64,000 nt of DNA from NCBI GenBank assembly GCA_025201345.1, contig JAIXMG010000004.1:62001-126000 (forward strand). Direction: 5' to 3'. The notes under the pieces were generated by a model. That model was given only the letters and a program-made list of their open reading frames with translations, ran no database searches and was not told where the DNA came from. The stretch is from Thamnidium elegans (taxonomy: Eukaryota; Mucoromycota; Mucoromycetes; Mucorales; Mucoraceae). The translations under genes were made by a program, and so were the position numbers. Every line of letters begins with the position of its first letter. The stretch's first letter is position 1. Below are positions 26,301-38,653 of this stretch, piece by piece.

Positions 26301-28974
26301 TAAAGGTTTGATCGACAGGTTTTAATTGATCATTATAAAACTCTTGTACTTTGTTTTGCATCAAATCAAATTCCAATTGAATGCTTTGACGATCCAAATC
26401 CAATTCCATATCCGTTCTCCACTGAGCTTTACGCGAGATAAACTCCCAAACAGAAAAAGTCATATTTGAAATCCACAATGTAGTCTTGGAATGTTGAGTT
26501 TCCCAAGAGATACGTTTTCCAAGTATATCCAAACATAAGCTGTGAACTTGTAAAGCATCGTTTAATACTACCAGTTGATCTTCTAACCCCACCATACCTT
26601 CATTCAACGTACCAACCAAAGCTACCGTATTTAAATTCGTAGGTGGTTGAGCAGAAGCAGTTTGTAACCCTTGAATATTATCTGATAACTTTTTAATATC
26701 GTTTTCCTTTATTCCCTTCATCTTGGCTACTTGTCCATCGCGTTCTTTGTTTAAACGCGCAAGGTCTGTTTCATCAAGAGCACATTTACCAACAAACACA
26801 TCTACTTTGGATTTTTTAATCGATCGCATTCTTTCATCTACCCAGCTTTGTAAACGAACAATTTCATCTTGTAATTGTTTAGCCCGTTTTTGAAGTTGCA
26901 AAGCACGTCGATAAGAAGCAAGACTGTGATCTAAAGCTTCGCCAAATAAAACAAGCGCTGATTTTCTAGCGCCAATTACCATACGAATCACTTCATTAGC
27001 ATCGTCGTTTCCTTGTTCATCTGTAGGGTGTGAAGCTTCAGGATAAGGCACACGCGACGCAACACTAGTAACAAGTCGAACAGCATTTTCTTGAAACAAA
27101 GACACCTTTTCACCAAAATCCGTATTACCACTGGACTGTGCACCGTGTTGTTCAGCAGCTACTGTAATATCCTGACGTAAATTATCGCCCTCATACTTCA
27201 GTTTATCAGCACGATCCAAAAAATCCGTCACAACCAAGTACTGCTCCACCACTTGACGAGCAAATGAGATACGATTCGATAATTCCTCAAAGGCTTCTTC
27301 AATAGCTACCTGTCTAGATTCTAAATGTGAGGGCAACTCAATATTACACGCATCATCTAAATCTTGATACATATTCACTGTAGCTGTAAATTGACCTTGG
27401 TCAAATACCGAAATTTGCTTTTCAAAATCAATCAAACTATTAATGATTTCATTTTTTTCCTGCCGCTTCTTTTCTTCAGAATCATATTCGGATAGAGGAG
27501 GAGGTCTCCAACGAGCCTTTTGTTGAACAAACAAACGAACATTTTCACCTGTATTACGTACCCAAGTAACCGACACATCATATTCTTGTTCCCAATACAT
27601 ACGTAAAGTCAACATTTGAAGTTCATATGAATGTCTACGTAACAGATGCATTAACCGATCTAAAGTCATTAATGTAGTAAACGTGATTTCGATTGTAGTT
27701 GTATCAGCCGGTGAAAGATCTTTATTACCACCAGTTAAAGCCTTAACATGAGCTCTTAAACGAGCCATATCTTCTTTATCAAACGCCTCAACTTGCCCTT
27801 CCAACCCTTGCTGTTCCGAATTCAATTGATCGATAGATAAAACTTCATAATCCAGCTCGACTTCCTCCAGCGCATTCATATTAGGTTTAGCTTCCAGTAA
27901 ATGAATCCTTTGCTCAATCCAAGCGCGAATCCTTTCAGCCTCTACAAACCAAACACGTACATCATCCACCCACGAACAAATCAAGTTAAACTTGTCACGC
28001 AAAAAATTATACTCTTGTAAACAAACAGTATCGGAACCAAACAACTCCTTAAATTTATAACCCAAATGATCAATGGCTGTACCGGCTGCCTTTGATCTAG
28101 TCTCTAAATCTTGAATACCAACATCGGTGGTTGTTGTCTTTAACATCTTTGCTTGGATGAACTCTAGCTCATTACGAATAGACGCCGCCGAACTAGTGAA
28201 CTGGATTGTAGTACGCATCATATTACCTTTATGCAACTGCAAATGAAGTGCAGCATGTGTTGCATCAATAGCTGAGATACGCACTGCAAGATTTGGGTGT
28301 GATTTTAAACAAGTAGGTAAACTATCTATACATTGCTTCAACTGACTTAAATCTCGAGACTCCAAGGTATGTAGAGCCACCGAGATTTCATCCAGTGTCA
28401 TACACGGTATATCCTCCAAGGGTCGGTTCTTGATCGGTAACTCAGTCATCAGTATTTCCTCTACGGCATTGGTAATATGTGGAGAAGGTGACCTTGTAGA
28501 AGACGAGAGACCTTCTCGTATTGATAAATCGACCAATTGTTGAAATAGCCTGTTTAATGATACCATCACTTGATTCAATTGTTTATTCAACATTTGATCA
28601 GGTAAATTGGTGCTGCCAATATGTAAATCACGTAAAGTATCTTCGGTCGGTAATTGTTGATTTTCTACAATAGCCGCTTCAATATCCTTCAAGTAACATA
28701 TCCAATCTGATTTTGCTGCTGGTAACACTTTAAGGTGTTGTTCGAATATATTGTAACTGGTCGTCAAGTGCGGTGAACTTTCAAGTTGGACAACTAGGTC
28801 CGGTAAAGCGTCTGGGAAAAAGTGATGTGCTAAACATAATAAGGCTTTTGGTTGCCATGTCTCGTCTTCTATTGATACATCGCTCATGGCTGGAATTAAG
28901 AGAAGTTCAGTGTAAAGTAACAACTCTTTTTGCAACCATGCCAGCACAGTTGAGGATATTGAGCAACTTGACAT
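20370..28974 (-). CDS. Spectraplakin-like giant: CH-like domain, spectrin-type coiled coils, GAR/Gas2 domain
   Basis: Two exons, 28974-26259 and 26194-20370, joined by a 64-nt intron (A|GTAAGT...AATAG|AT), coding 2,846 aa, the largest gene here. Residues 1 to about 110 look like a calponin-homology-like module (VLAWLQKELLLY; WQPKALLCLAHHFFPDALPD; YNIFEQHLKVLP). About 2,300 residues of helical, Gln/Glu/Leu-rich repeats follow, with conserved Trp at intervals (for example WVRNTGENVRLFVQQKARW, SWKDLVQKIDSTKIRLS, KQRHDWEAQVDQELKACNEK), typical of spectrin-like repeats. A GAR/Gas2 microtubule-binding domain sits near residues 2585-2655 (DIEIGRIVNETPYRVKVKMV; VGRYWFGNL; MVMVRVGGGWTELSQFLRDH). The tail is Ser/Thr/Asn-rich and basic. 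An acidic linker has SSDIGDTQ-type repeats (about 22145-22230). The expected role is crosslinking of microtubules, possibly to actin or cortex, in hyphae. The GAR call is firm and the CH-like call moderate. Confidence 0.88.
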
Positions 28975-31359
28975 GATTTTTCTTTTATTATTATTATTAT
29001 TATCTTGTCAAGAAAAAAGAAGAAGAAAAAGGGAACAAGAAAAAAATATACAATATATATGTTTGTATATATATAAAAAAAAAAGGAAAAAAAAAAAAAG
29101 GTAAAAGAGGGGAAAAAAAGGAGAATGAAACGAGGGGTGAATAAACAACAAAAAGCAAGTTACTGGTCGAAATCTTATTTATATTCGCCTCACGAAAAAG
29201 AGGGTTCTTTATAAATATATTTGGAATATAATTGTTGTCAATTTTCCTTTTACATGAGAAGGCGTCAAGGTAAAATTACTATATATATTGACACTGCGCA
29301 TCAAAACCTAAAAAAGGCAGGACATTACAGCCTGTCTTTAACTGGCCCCAATCGATTATAAATCTCTATTTAGAGGAGAAGCTCATTTTCTTCAAAAATA
29401 TATATATATATACCAGAGTTATTATATTTTCCCTTAAAACAATTCTTACATGTATAACCTGCTCGCCAAAATCTTAAAAAAAAAAAAATACCACCACTAC
29501 CACCTCCATCGCCGCCGCCAAATTATTCCTTGCAAAACTGTCGCAAATCGAGAATCGATATAATGCCTGTTTCTTTCACGTTCTAATGTTACGAAGCATC
29601 AATTCATCTTGTTTTTTTTTACTTTAGCACCTTCTACCTAAAAACGCCACATCGGCTACCCTTTCACCGAACCTAATCTTTACTAACAAACAAAAACAAA
29701 ATTTGCTAAAGAGAACATTTTAACTTTTTTTTTTTTTTAAAAAAAAAAAGAAAGTGTTGTTTCTTACCATTCTTCCTTACTTTTTTGCTTTCAACCCATC
29801 TTACATATTTTTAAAAAAGTAATAACTGAGATTTAAAATAGTGCCTTTCCTTTTTTGTCGTATGCGATTAGTGCAACGTCTTCTTATCGAACAGCAATTG
29901 TTCTCCTTCTTATCAAAAGGTAAGATATACTTGTTTTTGCTGTCGTAATAGAAATATTACTGTATATGTATATATATATATTTAAAAAACAGATATTTAA
30001 AATAAATATAACTATATTTACTGCATATCGCGTTCAATCTACCCATTTTAGTTTTACAAAAAAAACGAAAAAGTACCTAATGAAAGAAAAACGGTTGCTA
30101 AGCAAATGTTAATACAAGTTGCTAGGGAGTGGATGGCTAAAGGTTAAAATTAATTTTGCTGTCATAAAAAAAAAGAGAGTTTTTAAAATAACTCCTATAT
30201 ATGGGTTAGTGGTGCAGGGACATTTAAAATGATTATATCTTAATTACCTATACAGACAAAATATGTTATACCAATTGACGAAAAAATCAAAAGCAAAAAT
30301 ACAAAAGAGCATTTCTCAAAAACTAGTCCGAGTAGATGAGCTTCATCATCATCTTTTTGAATTTAAGAAGGGCTTTTTCATATATATTTTTTCTGCATCA
30401 TAGTATATTACGCCCGCAGTTCGTATATCTGTTGTAATTACTATTACTATTACTCTGTCAATCAGTTTATGTAGCTACGTAAAGGATAAATACTAGAATT
30501 GTATCATTTATATATATATATTACAAATGGTACGTATAAAAGAAACACATGAATTTAAACATAGACGCGTGACAGTGTTCAAAACACGTGAATAAAACAG
30601 TTACATGAATATAGTGAAAGAAGGGGAGTCTGGGGTTTTCTTCCGGTACCTTCCTCCCTGGAACGCGTTAATGTAAAAACATCAAACACGTTACAATAAA
30701 AACATCAAAAGTTATGGATGATAAAGCATTTAGGCCGTTCACAATAGGGAGTCAACCTCAAACTTCATTATTAGTTAGGAAGTAATTTAATTGACCAATG
30801 AAAATAGCAGAATATTGACATGCCCATAATAATTAGTTAGACTCACTTGTTTATCAACCTGCATGTTATAACTAAAATATATAAACATAAATAATAGATT
30901 AGCTATAAAAATATGTACTGAAAGTGCTACTAATCTTTTGACACTAGCTATAAGGTCGATTTAAACGATTTATTCGCATATTATTTGTTCTTATATTCCT
31001 ACATGTTCAACATAAAAAAATCACATCTTATATATTCTTCTCGAATAGGAGGAGTAAAGAAATCGTTGATCTTGTACCTGGTGAAGACCTCGCAAAACTA
31101 CGTACATAATTCTCTATTGGATAATTCACTTCGATTTCTACTTTTAATTATATAATAGGCACTGTATTCAGGGAAAATCATAACCTGTATGTGTATATTT
31201 TTTCATTAAAGTTCAGGAGTAATTATCAAAAAAAGGAAAAAACAAAACGACAAATACAAAAAAATTATTTTTTAAAAAAAGATTTTCCTTCTTTATTAGA
31301 AAAAAAAAAGACCCTTAAAAAAAAAATTTGTCAATTAATCTTTAAGAAAAAAGGTTAAT
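28975..31359. other. Intergenic spacer, possible tiny gene inside
   Basis: About 2.4 kb. The left 500 bp are the purine-rich promoter side of the spectraplakin-like gene. At 29862-30147 there is a coding-like pair of segments (MRLVQRLLIEQQLFSFLSK, donor GTAAGA at 29920; NEKVPNERKTVAKQMLIQVA after TTTTAG, stop at 30145). They do not share a phase, so no gene is called. The rest is AT-rich with no feature seen. Confidence 0.5.
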
Positions 31360-32207
31360 TTAGAACTTGCTGAAAGACTTGGAAGCACCCTTAGCCTTGG
31401 AGACCTTGAGGACGTTGAAACGAACGGTCTTGGAAAGAGGACGACATTGACCAATGGTAACGAGGTCACCACTAAAGAAAAAAAAATGTTAATAAAACTG
31501 GGATTTCAAAGGCTTGGTGGAGCCGCTACCTCACCAACTACCTCATCCGTCAAAATAATATAATCTCTTTTTTTTTTTTTTGCTTTTACAAGAGATCATT
31601 GTTTTTTTAAAAAAAAGAAAAAGAAAAAAAGCAGAAAAAAGTAGCTCTTTTTTTCTAAGAAAAAATAAAATTGTCTTTTCTTCCTTTTTTTTTTTTTGCA
31701 CTCCCAACAAGAAAAACAAAAAAAACAAAAAAAAAAGTATTTTTTTTGAACGAACAAAAGTAGCGATAGGGTATAAAGAGAAAAAAGTGTGTACTTACGC
31801 TTCAATGGCAGCAGACTCGAAAGCGGGAGAAACATGAGCAGAGATGTTCTTGTGACGCTTTTCGTAACGGTTGTACTTGGGAATGTAATGAAGATAATCA
31901 CGACGAACGACGAGAGTACGCTTCATCTTGGTGGAGGTGACAATACCAGTAAGGATACGACCTTGGATGTTAACCTCACCGACGAAAGGACACTTCTTAT
32001 CGATATAAGTACCGGTCTTAGCTTCCTTGGGGGTCTTGAAACCGTAACCGACTTCCTTGAACCAACGTTGGTTACGCTTCTTGGCGTCCTTGGAGTTTTG
32101 GAAAATACCAGCTTGCTTTTGGAAAGCCTTTTCGGTCTATTATAATAACTTTTGTTAGTTTATTATTGCAATTACAAAATAATACGTATACATACTTGGT
32201 GTTCCAT
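31360..32207 (-). CDS. RPS11: 40S ribosomal protein S11 (uS17)
   Basis: Cytosolic small-subunit protein uS17, which binds 18S rRNA. Exons: 32207-32196 (only ATG plus three codons, MEHQ), 32136-31799 and 31471-31360, giving 153 aa, close to the usual 155-158. Conserved stretches: [88 protein letters not shown] and [20 protein letters not shown]. An intron after a very short first exon is typical of ribosomal protein genes. Only about 210 bp separate its start from the PPR stop codon upstream, so the promoter is compact. The second intron is long and packed with T and A runs. Confidence 0.97.
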
Positions 32208-32419
32208 TTTTAATAAAGAATATTTAGAGGAGGAGCAAAATAGACCACAAACTAAATCTTGGTATTTATTTCTTTTTTTTTTTTTTTTGAAAAAATAAAA
32301 ATTTTTACGGCAGTCACAGACATTTGTTATTGGATGTACTTATTTCAAGCCACAATACACATACATACATACAAAACAGCAGTGAAAAAAATACAGGTCT
32401 AAAAAAACAATTTTATTTT

Positions 32420-33334
32420 CTAATTAACGAGGCTCCGTTTATGTTGAATTGAACTTAATAACTGTACTCTAAATTTAGGTGGAACTAAATTACTTATTTT
32501 ATGTAACGTTTCCACCATCTCTATCGCTTTATCAAATCCACGCAAGTCACATAGCGTAGTGATAAGGATACTAACGATAGCATAATCTGCAGGAACGTTG
32601 TTCTCGTTCATTTCATCTAAATACCCCATTAACCTTGGTATATCCTTCCGCCTTGACGCATCCTTTATTAAGATGCCATAGGTAGTAACTGTCGGTTTTG
32701 TATTTTTATAAACTTCTTGCAACATTGCCTGTGCGCTTTCCAAACGCCCTTGACTTAGTAGGGTTTTAATCAACGTGTTATACAGCACGATATTGGTTCC
32801 ATTGTAAAACTGGTTGATTTCTTTACAGAGATGAGTGATGGTACGCATATCAATGGGTCTTGTATTATTGACGATCAAATTGATCAACATGGTATACATG
32901 TAAATCATGGCTCGTGCACTTCGTTTCGATGGTGGGTTTTGGCGATAATATGAAATAAGGGTATCATGAACAGCATACATGCCTACTAGATTATTTGACT
33001 TGTATAATGCTCGAGTTAATTGATAAAGTGCTTCTCGGCTCGGAAATCCTTCTTCTTCTAATAGTTTTAAATAAATAGCTAGTGCTTCATTCGATCTACC
33101 GAGTAAAGAAAGTTTATAAATCGCTATGGAAGGTTCGGCCGGTCGCGCATTGACATGAGTATTGCTGTATTTTTTTATTGTTGTTAATTCTGCTAAATGA
33201 CTATGATAACGTTGTTGTTGAAATACATTTTGAAACTTTCCGCAACCAACACACGCTGTAATACTTTTTCGTTGCACGCTTAGTGTAGGTAATATACTTG
33301 ATATAAACATGTTGAGAACGCGAGCATGCCGCAT
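32420..33334 (-). CDS. Pentatricopeptide repeat (PPR) protein, probably mitochondrial
   Basis: PPR proteins bind organellar RNA through tandem repeats of about 35 residues. From the Met at 33334 the protein has 304 aa (MRHARVLNMFISS); 33310 is an alternative start. The N-terminus is basic and Ser/Thr-rich without acids, fitting a mitochondrial presequence. Helical repeats are clear: ALAIYLKLLEEEGFPSREAL, MIYMYTMLINLIVNN, IVLYNTLIKTLLSQGRLESA, TVTTYGILIKDASRRKDIPR, YAIVSILITTLCDLRGFDKA. No extra catalytic domain. The open frame continues upstream into a poly-Phe/Lys stretch from homopolymer tracts, which I exclude. The exact RNA target cannot be read. Confidence 0.85.
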   Translation of the reverse strand: MRHARVLNMFISSILPTLSVQRKSITACVGCGKFQNVFQQQRYHSHLAELTTIKKYSNTHVNARPAEPSIAIYKLSLLGRSNEALAIYLKLLEEEGFPSREALYQLTRALYKSNNLVGMYAVHDTLISYYRQNPPSKRSARAMIYMYTMLINLIVNNTRPIDMRTITHLCKEINQFYNGTNIVLYNTLIKTLLSQGRLESAQAMLQEVYKNTKPTVTTYGILIKDASRRKDIPRLMGYLDEMNENNVPADYAIVSILITTLCDLRGFDKAIEMVETLHKISNLVPPKFRVQLLSSIQHKRSLVN

Positions 33335-33516
33335 GCCATCTACTTTTTTTTTTTTTAAGAAGAGTTTTGGAGAAAAAATTATACACGCAAAAAGGGGGAT
33401 CCATGCTTTGTCCAAACACAGGCAAAAAAGGGAAAAAAAAAAAAAGAAAAAAAAACTCAGTAACCCAAATAAGGAAACTGAGATAATTATATGTGACGTG
33501 AAACTTTTTCTTTTAT

Positions 33517-33828
33517 TTATATCATACAACTGGAAACTTCACAGGTACCAATTAACCTTTCATCTCTTGTTCTGTAACTAACTAACCAATTACCATTAGG
33601 TAGCCTTTCATACAAGTTTGAGTAAACATTGGGATGATATGAAGCAATTGAGATTGTATCACTATCGTCAGGTAAGAATAATGTACTTGAAAGACTAGTA
33701 GTATCATTATCATTATAAATGGAAGGACAAATGATGGTATCTTGTTCATCTTCTTGTTGCTTTTCCTTCTTCTTTTTTGATAGTAAAGAACTACTGATGA
33801 TACTTTTTAAACGTTTAATATGAACCAT
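33517..33828 (-). CDS. Hypothetical small protein
   Basis: A single frame of 103 aa: a basic start (MVHIKRLKSIISSSLLSKKK), an acidic Ser/Asp-rich middle (DNDTTSLSSTLFLPDD), and an ordered end YERLPNGNWLVSYRTRDERL with TCEVSSCMI. The end looks like a small folded motif with aromatic and charged residues. No family recognised. It sits in tandem between the PPR gene and Mkt1, all on the minus strand, with short spacers. The start is the first Met after a stop, and the downstream PPR ATG follows within 200 bp. A real short gene seems more likely than chance. Confidence 0.55.
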   Translation of the reverse strand: MVHIKRLKSIISSSLLSKKKKEKQQEDEQDTIICPSIYNDNDTTSLSSTLFLPDDSDTISIASYHPNVYSNLYERLPNGNWLVSYRTRDERLIGTCEVSSCMI

Positions 33829-34072
33829 TCTTTATGTTTAACTAAAGAAAAAAAAGGGAAAAAGAACAACAACAGTATGATATTTATATTTAACTAAAAA
33901 AGAAATGAATGCATACAAGTATAACTTGATGCAACCTTACAAAATTGTACATTTGATTCGGCAAGTAACACATTTTAATTACACCTAATGATAAAAAAAG
34001 ATCCTCGGTTTTATTCTTTTACAAAAAAACGTATGTTTTTTTCTGTTTTTTCTTTTTTTTTTTTTTTTTTAC

Positions 34073-36091
34073 TTAAAACTTGTTTTGGTTAAGCCATTGA
34101 TTAGCGTCAGCAAACATATTAAATGTATTAGCAGTAATAGACTGAGACTTTTCAAGTGATTCAACAGCTTTGAATAATTGTTGCCAGAATTCAAACCCCT
34201 TTTCCAAATCAGATTTTACACAAATGCAAGTTGGGAAAGTCTTTTCAGTGCTAGACAATGCTTCTACAGGAGATTGACCTTCTACAATTCTTTCCAAGTA
34301 ATGTTTACATACAAGACCTAAAGCGACATTTGGATCAGCCAAGTAAGGAAGGCTAAGAAAAGCAAGAGAACGAATTAAAGTTTACATTAAAATAAATAAA
34401 TAAACAAAAAAAAAAAAATACCTGTCAGCAATTTGATAATAGTCAGTACGGTCCTTCTTTACCAAGTTATTTAAAAATAAAGATAAAGTCAACATTTCAC
34501 ACAAGTTTCTATAACTGCGATTTAAAGCCTTGACAAAGCTATTAAAGACAAGTAAATCCCTATTTAAAGGACCAGACCAAGGAGAACTCTTTAAGTTCAT
34601 AGGTAGTAATGATAATGCACGAGAAAGCAATACGATATTTTTCTTTTGGAATTCTAGAAATAAAAACAAATAAATCAGTACAAAGCACACACATACATAA
34701 AAAAAAAAATCTCTCTATTTACCATCACCAAGAGGTTGAGAATAAGTTTTACTGTATTCCTTATTTGTTAGTACTTCAAATCGAATTAATTCAAGTGCGG
34801 TTAATAAAGATTCAGGTTGTGTGATTGTTGTTGATTTAAATGCTGTAGAGAGTGCTTGTCCCCAAGGAGTATAAATATGCTTAGAACAACTCAAGAAATC
34901 TCTAATTTCTAACGTCTTCCATAACACATTAGCTACAATTTCGTTCTTTTCTATCAATATATGTTGATCTTGTGAAATCGTTTCACTGGCTTTACTTTCA
35001 TTTTCAACAGATTCAATACAAAACTTAATATCAATCTCGTTTACGTTTTGTGTCTTTAATTCTTGTTCAATAAATTCTTTGGGTACGTTCCATGAACTTG
35101 TCTTTTCATATATAGTATTTAACGATGTACAATCGGCTCGGTTTTCTGTAGGTTGATGACGCATGATTTGTTCTTCATTAGGTTCAAACCAAAAGTAACT
35201 ACTAACTTTACGCGTTTTATAAAATGGGTGAAGTGGTTGGGTTAATAAACTTAATGTCTGTGTGCGAATATTAAGCAACTGAGTCAAAAAATTATGGTAC
35301 TCAATTGATTCTCCATTATCTAAAGGTGCACTCTCAATTAATACGCCAGATACCAAACTATTGATAGACTACATAAAAAAAAATCATGTAAGCAAAAACA
35401 TATCACTATAGCAACCATACAAAAAAAAATAAAAAAAATAAAAAACTTACCTGAGGTCCAATTAACCCACGCATCAAATAATAATAAATTTCATCTGGTA
35501 AACGATATCCAATAAACTCGTGAATGTCATTAGGTGCATTTTCAACATTCATTGGCTTTACTTCTCCTTCCTCATTAATAACTAAATGGTATTTTACTGC
35601 ACAACGTGCACGACAAAACGCGTCAATATAATTAGTCTTTGAAACTGTAACATTATCTGAATAAGCTTGAACTGCATTGAATCCAGTCTTGTGTTGTTTA
35701 ATTAAATCGTGCACACCTAATTTTTTTTTATGTGAATACTCCCTTTTTTTTTCCCCTTTATTTCATTATGTTTGTGCCTTACCGTTAAATGTGAAACTGA
35801 CTTGTGAAGTATTAAGTGGGGGAAACGTAGGACAGTATTCAAATCCTGCTAATATACAGATATCTAAAAACTGTTCGTCCGATACATGCAAGTCTTGAAG
35901 CACAGTTCTTTTACTAACCCAGTGATAATTTCCTTTTTCAAAATCAATTGTAGTAATCATCTTGTCAATATCCCACATTAATAATTCAGAGCCGCCACAA
36001 ACTGCATTGACAAGCTGTCTAGGATGAGTATACATAAAAGCAAGCTATTTGAAAGAAACAAAAAAAGGGGGGGGGGATTCAGTAACACGCA

Positions 36092-36136
<45 letters not shown>

Positions 36137-36793
36137 GTATTTTACCTGCGCCCAGGCAGAGTAGGGTGCGCGAATAAACTCAACCTTATTCTTATTCAAT
36201 ATATGAATAACCGTGTTAAGTAATTCAGCAGAGTTAATGCCAGAACTACTTGCCCAATTACTTAAAGCCAAGTCAACCTTTCCTCTATCATAAAAGTCCC
36301 AACCGGCAGCACGATGACTAGGACGAGAATCTTCTGTTGAAAACGGTTTGTCTTTACGAATAATAGATAATCCAGAAAATACAAAGATGGGTTGAATTCC
36401 ATTAGACCTATTTTATAACAACGCGAAATATATATATATATAAACAAGGGGTTTTCATTCTACATGTATATAAAAAATGTTCTTTACTTGTATCCTTCCA
36501 ATTCTCTTTCAATAGTTTCTACTAGTCGAAGTGGTAATCCTCCCATGGCAGTTACTGCATTTTCTTTAGCAACTACTTTACGTATCCAGTAGTTTCCATC
36601 GATTCCTAATCTAGTTTCTTTTAATTGAGAAACTGCAGATGTTTGAATCAAGCGACGCTCCGCCGTAAATACTTGAAATAAAAAAAAATAAAAAAAAAAG
36701 AGAAAAGAAAAAGAGTCTTTTTTAATACACACATATAAAAAAGTCCAAAATAAAACAGAACGCTAGTTTACTATCAAAGTGACGAATAGGCAT
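34073..36793 (-). CDS. MKT1: Mkt1-like post-transcriptional regulator (XPG-fold)
   Basis: Homologue of yeast Mkt1, which works with Pbp1 on mRNA translation and stability in the cytoplasm. Eight exons: 36793-36772, 36671-36488, 36407-36146, 36044-35783, 35716-35451, 35368-34723, 34653-34422 and 34352-34073, 717 aa. The N-terminal XPG-like region has LGIDGNYWIRKVV, AMGGLPLRLVETIERELEGY and IQPIFVFSGLSI (yeast ITPIFVFNGG). The I-like region has FIRAPYSAWAQLAFMY (yeast QVAPYSSWFQLAYL), CGGSELLMWDIDKMITTIDF, and VLQDLHVSDEQFLDICILAG. Then come NDIHEFIGYRLPDEIYYYLM (yeast NDVHDFIGQMLPHEYYFY) and LLTQPLHPFYKTRKVSSYFW, and a Mkt1-type C-terminal domain to the end. The acidic nuclease residues of XPG/FEN appear degenerate, as known for Mkt1. 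The fourth boundary, before 36146, encloses a 43-bp A run. Confidence 0.93.
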
Positions 36794-38608
36794 GATTTCT
36801 TTTTTTTGTTTTGTTTCTTGAAGAGGGTCTTTTTTTTTTTTCTTTTTTCCTACTTTGTTTAAAAAAAAAAATAGTGCAAAAGACAGAGAGAGAAAGAAGA
36901 ACGTTTTTTTTTTTAAAAAAAAAAATCAAGCGGGACATTAAATACAGGTTTTTATTTTAAACTGACAAACCTTTTAATTTATAGTGGTACAGGGAGCAAA
37001 CAGGCCTTGTTAAAGAATTTTGATCCGTATAGTATAAGTCGCTATGAATACGTATATTAAGCTCAATTGGGGGAGGGGGTTCAATTGAGTTGTAAATAAA
37101 TTATGTTTTCTTTTCTACTGCCCCCCAAAAAAAAAAAATCCTGCAAAAACTATCACGTTTATATCTACCATAGCATTGGATCCGGGACTCACTCACTAAT
37201 CCCTTCTAAGCTCTAACGAAAGCAAATTGTCGTCATATCATAATGACACAATGATGCAATACAATCTATGTAATTATATCTGTAAACTGTCTCGTTCGGG
37301 TTTGTCATGCTAAAAAAAAATTCCAGTTAATACAAAACCCTCTTAATACTTCTCATTTGTTCTTTTTTGTATCCTTTTTATTGTAAAAGTATCTAGTATG
37401 TTTCTTCTAATGTAACTATTAATTCGGTTGTAAAGGCTTCAATAAAAAGACTGTAATATGGATCTTTATTTGGAAATAAAATGAACTTGAATTGTTTCTA
37501 ATAAATGTTTACGGGGAAATATGCTTATTATTGTTGTTGGGGCTGATAAAAAAAAAAGTTGTATTATCCTACTTAAAAATGTATACTTGTTCTTTCCATT
37601 CTATAGACTACTTTCATACATCTATGCAACCCAGAAAAAAAATTAACATAACCCCTCGCCCCGCGATCATGTGAGAAAAAAAAAATAGTATACACCTGCC
37701 TGTATAAACTATTGAAAATGCAGGTAACGGTTAAAATACTTTAATTAAAAAAGAGTTTATTTCTAGCACTAAAAGTGACATTTTATCCAAGAGAGGAGGG
37801 GCTTTATGTAAGTTAATTATAGTTATAAGCTCGTTAGTATATGAGTCATACACCTTACATTTCAACTCGGAACTCGAGAGTGCTTGTCAGCTTGTGATTA
37901 ATGGTTATAATATACTTTTGATTTTTCAAACGTGACAGGTAACAAGTTGTTCTCCTTAATCCACAGTAACATAACCCTAAGTCGTTGTCAATATGTACAA
38001 GTTTTATTATTAACCTAGTCATTATTGAATCTCGAGTCACTGATAGAACTCCTTTGCTAAACTTTTAATATAATTTGTATATGGGTTATTTTTTCTGTAT
38101 CGAGTTCCTTGGGTATGCAGGTACTTGATACCTAAATTAATTGGAAGCTTACAACGGGCACAAAAAAGAAGAAAAGAAAGTCTAGTTCGTCTTCTATTAA
38201 ACCCTTAAAACATTAAATTATTGGTTCAAAGTCAAGAACGTTCTACGCGTCCAACATTTGCATACATAAAATTATTAAAATCAAAAAAAAAAAATTTATA
38301 AATATACCACAGCTCCTATTAATATCAAGTATAACATATAAATCACCTGTACGGAACGTGTTTATCTTTTATTGAAACATTTTCGACAGGTCAAGCGAGT
38401 ACAAAAAAGAAAACACCCCCTATTTTTTAAAACCTTCTTTATTACTGCTGCTGAACAATGTAGGGGGTGTTAGTGTAACCTGTGTGTGAGTATAAAATGA
38501 TTAGAGAACCACATGCAGACTTTAATAGCCCGTCTGTTACAGAAGCATACCGGGATACTCCAAATATAATAATGTAAACTTTAAATTCCAAGAAGACACA
38601 AGAAAAAC

Positions 38609-38653
<45 letters not shown>

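Noticed and set aside
33335..33529. N-terminal extension of the PPR protein by 65 residues
   Set aside because: The extension is mostly Phe and Lys from T and A runs and looks like untranslated DNA. The Met at 33334 starts a typical mitochondrial presequence.
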